This document shows positions 17,958 through 26,957 of a DNA stretch of 64,000 nt, in pieces. Position 1 is the stretch's first letter. Each line of letters begins with the position of its first letter. The notes under the pieces are model-generated. The model searched no databases. It saw only the letters and a program-made list of their open reading frames with translations, and was not told the origin of the DNA. Source of the stretch: Halolactibacillus miurensis (lineage in GTDB: Bacteria > Bacillota > Bacilli > Bacillales > Amphibacillaceae); the NCBI RefSeq assembly GCF_900116255.1, contig NZ_FPAI01000005.1, positions 1-64,000 of the forward strand, in the 5' to 3' direction. The position numbers and the translations under genes are program-made.

Positions 17958-19001
17958 ATGATACAAAGACTATGGATGATCAGTGTCATATTTATACTAG
18001 TGGGCTGTCAGACGCCTCCTGAACCAATCCATGATGAAGAAATAGAACCAGTACAATCCTTGTCTGTGGATGATATTACCGTCGGTTTATCCATGGATAC
18101 GCTGATTGAAGAGCGTTGGCAAAAAGACCGTGATATGTTTTCTGAAGCGGTTCAAGAGTTAGGTGCTGATATTATCGTGAAAGCGGCCAACGGCAATGAT
18201 GCGCTTCAAATTGCGCAGGCTGAACGAATGATTTCAGATGGAGTGGATGTGTTAGTACTCGTCCCGCATAATGCGGAAGCGGCCGCAACCATTGTCGGTA
18301 GAGCACAAGCGGCAGGGATCCCTGTGATTTCGTATGATCGTTTAGTTAAGAATGCGAATGTTGATTTATATATTTCCTTTGATAATGAAGAAGTGGGGCG
18401 CTTGCAAGCAGAAGCGATGCTAAAGGCTGTCCCGTCGGGACAGTATGTCTACATTGGCGGCGCAAGTACCGATAATAACGCACACTTGATGCGTGAAGGC
18501 GTCTATGAAGTCTTAAAGCCTCATATCGATGCAGGACGCATACAAGTCGTCTATGATGAATGGACCGACGCCTGGAAACCGAGTGAAGCAAAAGCAAACA
18601 TGTTGGAAGCACTATCAGCTAACGATCACGACATTGATGCGGTCATTGCCGCAAATGATGCCACGGCTGGAGGTGTGATCGAAGCACTGAAAGAAGCCGG
18701 TATCGAACAGACGATTCCCATTGTCGGTCAAGATGCTGAACTACAAGGCATTACTCGCTTAATTGATGACCAACAACTCATGACGGTCTATAAATCTATC
18801 AAGGCCCTTACTCAAAAGGCAGCGGAAGTCGCCATTAAACTGGCAAAGGATGAACCGCTAGAAACGAGTCATTTGATCAACAATGGCAAAAAAGATGTGC
18901 CAACCATCTTTTTAACACCGGTCAGTGTCACAAAAGAGACGATTAAAGAAACAGTGATTGATGATGGGTTTCATTCACATGAATCAATTTATTTAGAGTA
19001 A
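17958..19001 (+). CDS. Second ChvE/XylF-like sugar-binding lipoprotein, no own transporter
   Basis: Lipoprotein signal MIQRLWMISVIFILVGC with C17, then a binding domain related to the 9711 protein: DITVGLSMDTLIEERWQKDRDMF, VISYDRLVKNANVDLYISFDNEEVG, YVYIGGASTDNNAHLM, AANDATAGGVIEAL and VGQDAEL. ATG at 17958 follows AGAGGGGGGAG; longer starts lack a ribosome site. 347 residues. It ends the sensor operon, 52 bases after the regulator. Either it supplies a second specificity to the GguAB importer or it is another input to the kinase. Confidence 0.85.
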   Translation: MIQRLWMISVIFILVGCQTPPEPIHDEEIEPVQSLSVDDITVGLSMDTLIEERWQKDRDMFSEAVQELGADIIVKAANGNDALQIAQAERMISDGVDVLVLVPHNAEAAATIVGRAQAAGIPVISYDRLVKNANVDLYISFDNEEVGRLQAEAMLKAVPSGQYVYIGGASTDNNAHLMREGVYEVLKPHIDAGRIQVVYDEWTDAWKPSEAKANMLEALSANDHDIDAVIAANDATAGGVIEALKEAGIEQTIPIVGQDAELQGITRLIDDQQLMTVYKSIKALTQKAAEVAIKLAKDEPLETSHLINNGKKDVPTIFLTPVSVTKETIKETVIDDGFHSHESIYLE

Positions 19002-19014
19002 TGTAACTGTTATA

Positions 19015-19047
19015 GGCTGTTCCTCAACATGAGTGAACGGTCTTTTT
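19015..19047 (+). terminator. Terminator of the sugar-sensing operon
   Basis: GGCTGTTC (19015-19022) pairs with GAACGGTC (19035-19042) through two G-U pairs, followed by five T. Confidence 0.75.
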
Positions 19048-19135
19048 CATGATGAAAATTAAAGAAAACGTTGGGCTGAGCGAGATGAAAGATAAGAAAA
19101 TAAGAAAAGGGATACAGATAAGCGGCAATCTTTGG

Positions 19136-19141
19136 TAAAAT
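19136..19141 (+). promoter_or_regulatory. Extended -10 box of the first PLD-helicase gene
   Basis: TGGTAAAAT, an extended -10 (TG, one base, TAAAAT), about 34 bases before the helicase ATG; no clear -35. The same TGGTAAAATGAA block precedes the second helicase operon at 30662. Confidence 0.45.
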
Positions 19142-19174
19142 GAACGTAACACCAAAGAAAAGCAGGTGATCGAC

Positions 19175-22108
19175 ATGGAAGCATGGTTAAATGAACTAGA
19201 ACTAGGTATACAAAAAGGTTTGATTGATAAAACCATTCCTTATTCAGGGCAATTTGAGCCGCAGTTATTAATGAACCACCAACAGAAAAAACAAGATGTC
19301 TTAACGACACTGATTGATGAATTAAGACAATCACAATCGTTTAAATTTGCGGTGGCTTTTATTACTGAGTCAGGTATCCAAACATTAAAAGCTCATTTGT
19401 TGGATTTACATAGAAAAGGTGTAACAGGACAACTGATCACTTCAACATATAATTACTTTAATCAACCAAAAATGTTTCAAGAGTTGTTAAAGCTAAAAAA
19501 TCTAGAAGTAAGAATTTCGGACGTTGATGGTTTTCACTCCAAAGGTTATATATTTGACCAAGGAGGATACCACTCATTAATTGTCGGGAGTACGAATTTA
19601 ACGGCGAGTGCATTAAAAGTCAATTATGAGTGGAACATCAAACTAACGTCACACGAGCATGGCGCGATCATTGATCACTTCACGACACAGTTCAATGAGA
19701 TGTGGCAAGATAGTGTCCCATTGACCACTGAATGGATCAATCACTACCGAAAAGCCTATCAAACACAAAACATTCAAACGGTGGCTGAGTTTCCGGCAAG
19801 CTATCACAATAAATGGTCTGATGCTTTAAAGATTGAACCAAATAAGATGCAGGTCCAAGCCTTAATGGGGATTGAAGCAGTTCGCCTGCGCGGGGAATCC
19901 CGTGCCCTTGTCGTTTCAGCAACCGGAACCGGTAAAACATACTTAGCCGCTTTTGATGTGAGACGAGTGAGCCCTAATCGTTTATTGTTTATTGTCCATA
20001 GAGAACAAATTCTTAAAAAAGCAATGGCTGATTTTAGGCGTGTAATTGGTGGTAACGATGACGATTATGGGATTCTCTCTGGTTCCAGTAAAGATGTCGG
20101 GGCGCGTTATTTATTTGCGACCGTTCAGTCATTATCAAAAGTTAAGACATTAAATGAATTTGATTCCGAATGGTTTGATTATATTTTAATTGATGAAACC
20201 CACCGGGCGGGGGCAACTAGTTATCAAAAGATTATTGATCATTTTAAACCAGATTTTATGTTAGGGATGACAGCAACGCCAGAGCGAACCGATGGCTATG
20301 ATTTGTTTAAGCTATTCGATTACAATATCGCCTATGAGATTCGTCTACAAGAAGCATTGGCGGAGGATTTACTGGTCCCGTTTCATTATTTTGGAGTGAG
20401 TGATTATGAAGTTGATGGTCAGATAAGAGAAGATCTATCGTTTCAGGACCTGGCAATTAATGACCGGGTGATGCATATTCGTGAGAAATTAGAATACTAT
20501 AGTTTTTCAGGTGAAAGGCCACACGGTCTCATTTTCTGTGCAACAAAAGAAGAAGCGAAAGACTTGTCAATGGCATTAAATCAAACTGGACTACAAACCA
20601 TTAGTTTAACTGGGGATAATAGCCAAGAGGAACGTGAGCGACGAGTAAAGGAATTAGAAGACGGGGTGCTTGATTATATTTTAACGGTCGATATCTTTAA
20701 CGAGGGGATTGATATCCCGAAGATTAATCAAGTGGTCATGCTCAGACAAACCGAGTCCAGCATAATTTTTGTGCAACAATTAGGTAGGGGACTTAGAAAA
20801 CATGAATCAAAAGCCTTTCTAACCGTGATTGATTTTATCGGTAATCATGAGAATAACTATTTAATTCCGATCGCTTTGTATGGTGATCAAAGTTACAATA
20901 AAGATCAACTGCGCCGACAACTTGTTGAACGGAGCCGAGGTATACCAGGTGAATCGACCATTAATTTTGAACGCATTGCTGAAGAACGTATTTTTGAAGC
21001 GATTGATCAAAAGAATATGTTGCTGAAAAAGGACTTAGACCAAGATTATTTAACATTAAAATATAAAGTAGGTAAAATACCGACAATGATGGACTTTGTG
21101 GCACACGGATCGCGCGATCCGATGAGTTATGTCCGGTACAGTAAATCTTTCTATCGTTATATTGTAAAAGTAGAAAAATTAAAACAAACACTTTCAGAAA
21201 AAGCAGATAAAAGTTTAATTTACCTATCTCAACACGTCTTAAACGGTGTTCGGCCACACGAAGCGTTGTTGTTTCAACAACTGATCGACAATGTTGAAAT
21301 AAAAGAAGAGGTCTATTTAGATAAAATGACTATGGATGTCTATGATGACTTTACTGAAGATATTAGAACGTCTGTGTTGCGCAATATGAATTTGCAGTAT
21401 TATCAAGAAAATTATGATAAGAAGCGACGGGCACCGCATGACTTTTTATCTGTTCGGTTTGTTGACTATGATGAAGAAACAAAGACATATAAACGACACC
21501 CGATCTTTACCGAACTCCTCCTAGAGCCTGAATTTAAAGCTTCGTTGTCTGATCAAGTAAGTTATGCGCTTTATCTGTATGATGAGAAAAGACAAGGACA
21601 TGAAGTATGTAACGGCTTTATGTTGTACGAGAAATATACCCGTCAAGATGTGTTTCGGTTATTATTATGGGATGAGAATCCACTCGCACAAAATGTAGGG
21701 GGCTACATTATTAGTCAAGATAAATCTAACTGTGCCATCTTCATTAATTATCATAAAGAAGATGATATAAGTGAAACGACGAAATATGATGATCAATTTT
21801 TATCACCACAAATATTTCAATGGATGTCTAAGTCAAAACGAACATTAGCCTCTCCTGATGTTAAAGCGATTCAACGCTATAAGGAACATGACATGCGCCT
21901 ACCGCTATTTGTGAAAAAACATAATGATGAAGGATTGTCTTTTTACTACATGGGTGATGTCGAACCTATTCCGGAATCATTTGAAGAGAGGCAGATGGAA
22001 ACAGCTAAAAAACCTGTCTCGATTGTTAAAATGATATTAAAAATGAAAACACCTGTTGAGAAAGGTTTGTATGATTATTTAACAGAAAAATCGATAACGG
22101 GTGACTAG
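19175..22108 (+). CDS. PLD-nuclease / SF2 DEAD-like helicase fusion, DUF3427 type
   Basis: A 977-residue DNA-processing protein. N-terminal phospholipase-D-like domain with one HKD motif (H121, K123 in FHSKGYIF, then IVGSTN); SF2 helicase core with Walker A SATGTGKT (K254), DETH box (340-343), MTATPERTDG, FCATKEEA, TVDIFNEGIDIP and QLGRGLRKHESK; and a long C-terminal half of the DUF3427 type. A single HKD motif implies dimerisation for nuclease activity. ATG 19175 is preferred over GTG 19166, which lies inside the ribosome site. Such proteins occur in DNA-repair and defence islands, often with a Nudix gene, as here (23739, now divided from it by an IS). Substrate unknown. Confidence 0.88.
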   Translation: MEAWLNELELGIQKGLIDKTIPYSGQFEPQLLMNHQQKKQDVLTTLIDELRQSQSFKFAVAFITESGIQTLKAHLLDLHRKGVTGQLITSTYNYFNQPKMFQELLKLKNLEVRISDVDGFHSKGYIFDQGGYHSLIVGSTNLTASALKVNYEWNIKLTSHEHGAIIDHFTTQFNEMWQDSVPLTTEWINHYRKAYQTQNIQTVAEFPASYHNKWSDALKIEPNKMQVQALMGIEAVRLRGESRALVVSATGTGKTYLAAFDVRRVSPNRLLFIVHREQILKKAMADFRRVIGGNDDDYGILSGSSKDVGARYLFATVQSLSKVKTLNEFDSEWFDYILIDETHRAGATSYQKIIDHFKPDFMLGMTATPERTDGYDLFKLFDYNIAYEIRLQEALAEDLLVPFHYFGVSDYEVDGQIREDLSFQDLAINDRVMHIREKLEYYSFSGERPHGLIFCATKEEAKDLSMALNQTGLQTISLTGDNSQEERERRVKELEDGVLDYILTVDIFNEGIDIPKINQVVMLRQTESSIIFVQQLGRGLRKHESKAFLTVIDFIGNHENNYLIPIALYGDQSYNKDQLRRQLVERSRGIPGESTINFERIAEERIFEAIDQKNMLLKKDLDQDYLTLKYKVGKIPTMMDFVAHGSRDPMSYVRYSKSFYRYIVKVEKLKQTLSEKADKSLIYLSQHVLNGVRPHEALLFQQLIDNVEIKEEVYLDKMTMDVYDDFTEDIRTSVLRNMNLQYYQENYDKKRRAPHDFLSVRFVDYDEETKTYKRHPIFTELLLEPEFKASLSDQVSYALYLYDEKRQGHEVCNGFMLYEKYTRQDVFRLLLWDENPLAQNVGGYIISQDKSNCAIFINYHKEDDISETTKYDDQFLSPQIFQWMSKSKRTLASPDVKAIQRYKEHDMRLPLFVKKHNDEGLSFYYMGDVEPIPESFEERQMETAKKPVSIVKMILKMKTPVEKGLYDYLTEKSITGD

Positions 22109-22154
22109 TTATCATGCTAGATGCGATAATATAACGGCTTGTTAATTCGCAACA

Positions 22155-22169
22155 AAAAGAACAGACACT
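22155..22169 (+). repeat. Left arm of a 15-base inverted repeat flanking the ISL3 remnant
   Basis: AAAAGAACAGACACT here is exactly complementary to 23741-23755, the last codons of the Nudix gene. Read on the plus strand, 22136-22175 gives GLLIRNKKNRHL-stop, resembling the Nudix C-terminus EQLINEKNRH-stop. It is therefore either one arm of an old two-way terminator split by the IS or the tail of a lost Nudix copy that followed the helicase. Confidence 0.6.
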
Positions 22170-22194
22170 TATAAAAAATGGTTGTATAATATTT

Positions 22195-23716
22195 GGTGTT
22201 GGTGAAGGGGTTTTAAGTGAGACAGAGATTGCTCACTAAAATAACTTACTGGCACCTTTTTCTACCTAAATATAGAAAATAAATGCGTTTCCCTGTATTA
22301 TTAGTTTTAACCACAAAACCATTAGGAGGGAATTCTCTTATCTATATCAAGAATCGCCTTTGATATTCAAGCTGAAAATATAATTTTTGAAGAGGATTAT
22401 GCCCGCGCGGGCAAAAAGTACGGCCATGCTTGCACATTCCTGGAAGGCAAACTCACGTATACTCCGACGCACTGTGATCACTGTCATGTTGAAAACGAAG
22501 ACTATACCATTATTAAAAATGGTACAAAGACGTCGACAATTTTTATTCCAGCTGGGGGAACTAAAAAGACATATCTCGAATTAAGAAAACAACGTTTCTA
22601 TTGTAAACATTGTCAAGCAACGTTCGTGGCGAAAATATCGTTAGTTAATGAGGGATGTTTTATCTCGAAAGATACATGTCTTCAAATGGGGGTAAAACAG
22701 CTGAAGCTCGTTCAGTAAAGGATATTGCACGTGATTGTGCTATCTCTCCAACAACGGTTCAACGTGAAATTAATAAGGCGAGTCAAGAGCTTCAAACATA
22801 CGATCGAACGTTACCTGAAAACCTTTCTTTCGATGAATTTAAGGTCGCAAAAGGATAGATGGCTTTTATCAATATTGATGTGGCTTCTGGTGATATCTTA
22901 GACATACTCCCACAGCGTGATGGGCGCACGATTCGAAACCACTTTACGACGTATTTTACCTTTAAACAGCGTAAAAATGTGAAGACAGTAACGATTGATA
23001 TGAACGCCAGTTATCAAAGGGTGATTAAGGACCTGTTTCCTAACGCTAAAATCATTATTGATTGCTTCCACATCGTTCAGTTAATGACGCGAGCGATGAA
23101 TAAAACGCGTGTCAAGATCATGCAAGCATTCAACACATCAACGGTGAAGATAAAAAGAAATATCGCCGACTTAAGCGATACTGGCGACTGTTACTGAAAC
23201 CCAACGAAGAACTTTCAAGTACAGATTACAAGCACTATACCTTGTTTGGTCCATTACCATCTAAAGCAGTCGTTGATACCATGTTAGATTATTCTGATGA
23301 ACTAAAAGCAAACTATAACTTACTTCAAAGCTTCTATAAAGCTTTTGACGATAGGAACTTTGACGATCTCGAAGAGATCGTGAGAAAGAAACTTGATGCC
23401 AGCATTTCTAGTTATATGAAAATGAGTATAAAGACCTTACGTTTACATTTACCACACGTTCAAAATAGCTTTGACTATACGTACAATAACTACCGCATTG
23501 AAGGTATTAATAAAATCATAGTCTTAAATCGTGTCGCTTATGGTTATCGTAATTTAAAAACTATAAGAACCGTATTCTTTTACATTTTGCGTACAAACCA
23601 GTTGAACCACATAAGAAAAAATCACAAAATAAAACACATGTTTCAGCTGCATAAAAAGAACTGAAACATGTGAAATATAAGCTTGAAATTATTGGTTAAA
23701 ACTTCTCGCCAACACC
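22195..23716 (+). mobile_element. ISL3-family insertion sequence, decayed
   Basis: Imperfect terminal inverted repeats, GGTGTTGGTGAAGGGGTTTT at the left end and the complement of AAAACTTCTCGCCAACACC at the right (23698-23716), bound a 1.5 kb element holding a single broken transposase gene. The 8-base target duplication typical of ISL3 is not seen (TAATATTT left, ATTTGACA right), so one flank has changed since insertion. Confidence 0.8.
22338..23664 (+). pseudogene. ISL3-family transposase, inactivated by at least three lesions
   Basis: Joined frames read as one ISL3 transposase: zinc-ribbon N-terminus (CDHCHVEN...FYCKHCQATF), helix-turn-helix (SVKDIARDCAISPTTVQREI), then the DDE domain (LSFDEFK, VTIDMNASYQRVIKDLFPNAKIIIDCFHIVQL, RIEGINKIIVLNRVAYGYRNL). 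Lesions: a one-base shift in the G5 run near 22688-22692; an in-frame TAG at 22856-22858 right after FDEFKVAKG; and another shift near 23145-23165. The start position after AGGAGG reads TTA at 22338, so the start codon is also probably lost. The element cannot move by itself. Confidence 0.88.
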
Positions 23717-23738
23717 ATTTGACAAAGAACCTAAAAAA

Positions 23739-24146
23739 TTAGTGTCTGTTCTTTTCATTGATTAATTGTTCTACAATCGGAATGTCGGCAGGTGCCCAGT
23801 TTAAACTGAGTAAGTTTTCACGTTGTAACCAAACATATTGAGCATGTTCAGTTAAGACGGGGTCTTGATCGATCAACTTGGCTTTAATCGCAATCAAATT
23901 GATGGTGAAACTGTCATAGTCATGTGTTGTTTCAGTGAATATGACTGAATCAGTTGCGATCAAACAATTGAATTCTTCTTGGATTTCTCGCTGAAGAGCG
24001 GAAAAAATATCTTCATCTTGTTCTACTTTCCCCCCAGGAAACTCCCACATGTTTGGCAAAGACATGGCCTGCGATCGTAAAGCGCAGAAAATATCCTGCT
24101 TGTCATTTTCTATAATAGCCGCAACGACTCGAATTTTTTTCTTCAT
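23739..24146 (-). CDS. Nudix (MutT-like) nucleoside triphosphate pyrophosphohydrolase
   Basis: 135 residues beginning MKKKIRVVAAIIENDKQDIFCALRS. Contains LPNMWEFPGGKVEQDEDIFSALQREIQEEFNC, the Nudix box GX5EX7REUXEEXGU with N in place of the final G, as in CTP/8-oxo-dGTP pyrophosphohydrolases of the YvcI/NudG type. It would clear damaged or modified NTPs. It faces the PLD-helicase tail to tail across the IS remnant and follows maf by 50 bases on the same strand. The GGGGAGAAG upstream fits the ATG. In many genomes this subfamily sits next to, or fused with, DUF3427 helicases, so a shared role is likely. Confidence 0.9.
   Translation of the reverse strand: MKKKIRVVAAIIENDKQDIFCALRSQAMSLPNMWEFPGGKVEQDEDIFSALQREIQEEFNCLIATDSVIFTETTHDYDSFTINLIAIKAKLIDQDPVLTEHAQYVWLQRENLLSLNWAPADIPIVEQLINEKNRH
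23741..23755 (+). repeat. Right arm of the 15-base inverted repeat
   Basis: AGTGTCTGTTCTTTT, perfect complement of 22155-22169. It overlaps the last codons of the Nudix gene on the minus strand. Confidence 0.6.
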
Positions 24147-24196
24147 TTTAACTTCTCCCCTTAAAGTTACGATTGAGTCTACTTACATTGCATAGA

Positions 24197-24757
24197 CTAG
24201 TGATCGTTAAAGTTTTTTAACACTTGCATGAGCCGACCAATTGGTAAACCAACAACATTATAATAATCCCCATCTATTTTCTTAATGAACGGGGCCGCAA
24301 GGCCTTGAATCCCGTAGGCACCAGCTTTGTCGTAGGGCTCATCTGTTTCGATATAGTCATTGATTTCTTCATCTGTAAGGGGATAAAATATAACTTTGGT
24401 TGTCTCCACAAACAGCTCTTGTTTATGTTTGGAGTTTACTAAAACCCCAGTATGTACCTCATGTGTTTGACCGCTTAAAGCACGCATCATCGTATAAGCT
24501 TCTTGTTTTGTTTTCGGTTTTTCAAATATCATATTCTTATAACTTACAACAGTATCAGCTGTAACAATGATCTCATCATCAGCTTCAAAAATTATACTCG
24601 CGGCTTTTAGTTTACAGAGAGCGGATACCTTTTCAATTGGTTTGGTTGTTTTGATTTGTGATTCATCGACGTTCGGTGTACGCACGGTAAAATCAACATT
24701 CACTTGTTTTAAAATATCTTGGCGTCTAGGTGAACCGGATCCTAATATGAGTTGCAT
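24197..24757 (-). CDS. maf: Maf-like nucleotide pyrophosphatase
   Basis: 186 residues from MQLILGSGSPRRQDILKQVNVDF, with the Maf signature SGSPRR, the TPNVDES loop, VTADTVV, KPKTKQEAYTMMRALSGQTHEVHTGV, and AGAYGIQGLAAPFI near the end. Maf/YhdE proteins hydrolyse dTTP, UTP and modified nucleotides such as m5-UTP and pseudo-UTP. The start at 24757 has AAGGAGAAG nine bases upstream; the longer frame starts in unrelated sequence. In most Bacilli maf lies beside radC-mreB; here it is upstream of the Nudix gene inside the island, so this may be an extra copy. Confidence 0.92.
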   Translation of the reverse strand: MQLILGSGSPRRQDILKQVNVDFTVRTPNVDESQIKTTKPIEKVSALCKLKAASIIFEADDEIIVTADTVVSYKNMIFEKPKTKQEAYTMMRALSGQTHEVHTGVLVNSKHKQELFVETTKVIFYPLTDEEINDYIETDEPYDKAGAYGIQGLAAPFIKKIDGDYYNVVGLPIGRLMQVLKNFNDH

Positions 24758-24916
24758 AAACTTCTCCTTTATCTTGATTATGATGATAATCATCACCGTA
24801 TATTGTATTAGTTCATTGTTTATCATAACATATTTTTTCCGACCTATACTTGAGATGATATTCTATTGTTAAAAACAATGATATTTTAAGTAGACATTCA
24901 ATATTTGTAAGAGAGA

Positions 24917-25051
24917 ATGAGATGTTGCGTTATCAACGCTCTATTTCATTACTATGGTCAACGTAATCCTGAAATTTAAAAGCCGATTTCTCAATATGAA
25001 TGGATGGCTGTGAAAGCCGAGACAGTTTATGAACAAATTAAAATTAATTAA
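24917..25051 (+). pseudogene. Short decayed ORF in the gap before the defence-like operon
   Basis: Reads MRCCVINALFHYYGQRNPEI, a TAA at 24977, then KPISQYEWMAVKAETVYEQIKIN and a final stop, after AGAGAG. It looks like the remnant of a small protein with one nonsense codon; the family is not recognised. The rest of 24758-25212 shows only AT-rich sequence and the possible promoter listed next. Confidence 0.25.
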
Positions 25052-25133
25052 ACACAAGATAATAAGTGGGTGTTAAGTCACGTACTGTCCTATTATATTG
25101 GGTTTTCATTTGTAAATTCGACAAATATCATCT

Positions 25134-25163
25134 TTGATCTACAAAAAGTGGAAGATGTATATT
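25134..25163 (+). promoter_or_regulatory. Possible promoter of the four-gene defence-like operon
   Basis: TTGATC (25134-25139), 18 bases, TATATT (25158-25163), about 50 bases before the first gene. A second -10-like TACAAT overlaps it at 25163-25168. Confidence 0.4.
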
Positions 25164-25212
25164 ACAATAGTATAAATATCAGCTTTTAAACATACAAGGA
25201 AGGATGTATAAC

Positions 25213-26892
25213 ATGGGTATTATTAACTCGGGTTTTTTAACTGTATCAACCTTTCTACAACAACATATCTATCATGTTCCTGAATATCAACGAGGTTATT
25301 CATGGACAGAAGATCAGTTGGAGGATTACTGGATTGATTTAATGCAGTTAGCAGAAGATGACGGATTAGGTTCTCACTTTCTAGGACAGATTGTTGTTCA
25401 TTTTGAACGAGATACTGAAAAGTGGTTTATTATTGACGGGCAGCAAAGAACAAGCACATCCATCATCATTTTGGATGCCATTAGAGACATTTTAGATCAT
25501 CTCCATGAAGTCGAACATTTAGAAGATGCAAAGATTGAGGCTGATGATCTAACATCAAAATACATAGGAAGAGTCACGCCGAAAAGAAATGATGAACGCT
25601 TGATTCTTGGGGAAACAGATAAAGAATTTTTTAAAAAAATTGTTCAACGTCGAGGAATAATTCATTCAGAAAATATTAAAGTTAAGAGATTGTCTAATTC
25701 GGAAGAATTAATTTTAAAAGCAAGCAAGTATTTTCATAAAAAATTAAATGAGCTCGTTAATGAGGAAAAAGATCCAGACGCAAAATATAATAAAATCATT
25801 TCAGTAATGAATTTGATTTTAGATCAATTCAAAGTCATGTATGTTGAAACGGACGATATTAATGAAGCGTTCATTATATTTGAAACATTAAATGCCAGAG
25901 GTAAAGAGTTAGAGACGTCGGATCTTTTAAAAAACCATGTATTTAGATCTTCGTCAGATCGAATTGAGAATATTAAAGAAAAATGGTCACGAATGATTGA
26001 AAACTTAGATAATGCCGACCCAACAAAGTTCATCCGTCATTACTGGAATGGTAAATATAAGTTTGTAAGAGAAAAAGATTTATATAAAAACATTCGTAAA
26101 GAAATTGACACACCGCAAAAAGTAGAAGAACTTATTGATACGTTGGTCGATTTATCGGAGCTATATTTTGCCTTAAATAATCCGAAAAGCATTAATTATT
26201 ATCAATCTCCGTCATTAAATGAGAGAATGACAGAATTACAAAACCTTGGTGCTAAATCATATTATCCAATTCTATTAGGGTTAGAAAATAAACATTACTC
26301 TGAAGAAGATATAGATCAAGTTCTAGCGGCACTAGAATGTTTAATTGTAAGGAATTTTGTGGTATCAAGTAAAGTAGCAAATAAATATGAAATTGAATTC
26401 GCAAAAATTGCAAGACAAATAAATAATGATGACTATGTTACGAGTCAATCAATAGTTGAAGCAGTAAGAGATTTGATCATTTCTGATGAGGAATTTAAAG
26501 AAAACTTTAAGTACTTCACAACTAAAAAAACACCTGTCATTCGATATCTTTTGAGGAAAATTCACAACTCATTTAATTATGAAACTCGGATTATTAATGA
26601 CAACGGGCGGATTCATATCGAACATATCATGCCTAAAAAACCAAGAGAATGGAAGGTATCTGAAGACGTTCATAAAGATTATTTATGGAGATTAGGTAAC
26701 TTAACCTTACTTGGAGAAGAATATAATCGTAGTGCGACAAACAAAACATTTGATCTTAAGAAAGAAGTTTATAAAAAGTCTCAAATTAAGATGACCAAAC
26801 AGCTTGAAAACTATGATACATGGAAAGTGAAAGATATCGAGAAAAGACAGATGGAATTCGCCGATATATCTGTGGGTATTTGGGCTAAATAA
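25213..26892 (+). CDS. DUF262/DUF1524 protein, GmrSD-type nuclease family
   Basis: 559 residues. The N-terminal DUF262 (ParB-like NTP-binding/hydrolysing) domain shows VPEYQRGYSW (22-31) and DGQQR (75-79); the middle has FETLNARGKELETSDLLKNHVF; the C-terminal DUF1524 HNH-like nuclease shows IEHIMPKK with H471, then LGNLTLLGEEYNRSATNKTF. This is the layout of GmrSD type IV restriction enzymes, BrxU and SspE, which cleave modified or phage DNA under nucleotide control. ATG 25213 is used because AAGGAAGG sits just upstream and covers the ATG at 25204. First gene of a four-gene set; a hairpin and 65 bases separate it from the GHKL ATPase gene. Confidence 0.9.
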   Translation: MGIINSGFLTVSTFLQQHIYHVPEYQRGYSWTEDQLEDYWIDLMQLAEDDGLGSHFLGQIVVHFERDTEKWFIIDGQQRTSTSIIILDAIRDILDHLHEVEHLEDAKIEADDLTSKYIGRVTPKRNDERLILGETDKEFFKKIVQRRGIIHSENIKVKRLSNSEELILKASKYFHKKLNELVNEEKDPDAKYNKIISVMNLILDQFKVMYVETDDINEAFIIFETLNARGKELETSDLLKNHVFRSSSDRIENIKEKWSRMIENLDNADPTKFIRHYWNGKYKFVREKDLYKNIRKEIDTPQKVEELIDTLVDLSELYFALNNPKSINYYQSPSLNERMTELQNLGAKSYYPILLGLENKHYSEEDIDQVLAALECLIVRNFVVSSKVANKYEIEFAKIARQINNDDYVTSQSIVEAVRDLIISDEEFKENFKYFTTKKTPVIRYLLRKIHNSFNYETRIINDNGRIHIEHIMPKKPREWKVSEDVHKDYLWRLGNLTLLGEEYNRSATNKTFDLKKEVYKKSQIKMTKQLENYDTWKVKDIEKRQMEFADISVGIWAK

Positions 26893-26903
26893 AATGAAAT
26901 AGT

Positions 26904-26927
26904 CCCCTTAACTCAAAAGGTTAGGGG
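26904..26927 (+). terminator. Intercistronic hairpin after the DUF262 gene
   Basis: CCCCTTAAC (26904-26912) pairs with GGTTAGGGG (26919-26927) with a one-base bulge. The tail is TTATTTA, so it probably attenuates or stabilises rather than fully terminates before the GHKL gene. Confidence 0.5.
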
Positions 26928-26957
26928 GTTATTTACTATATAGAAGGAGTGGCTAGA

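Noticed and set aside
22187-23724. Eight-base target duplication around the ISL3 element
   Set aside because: The flanks TAATATTT and ATTTGACA do not match, so no duplication can be claimed.
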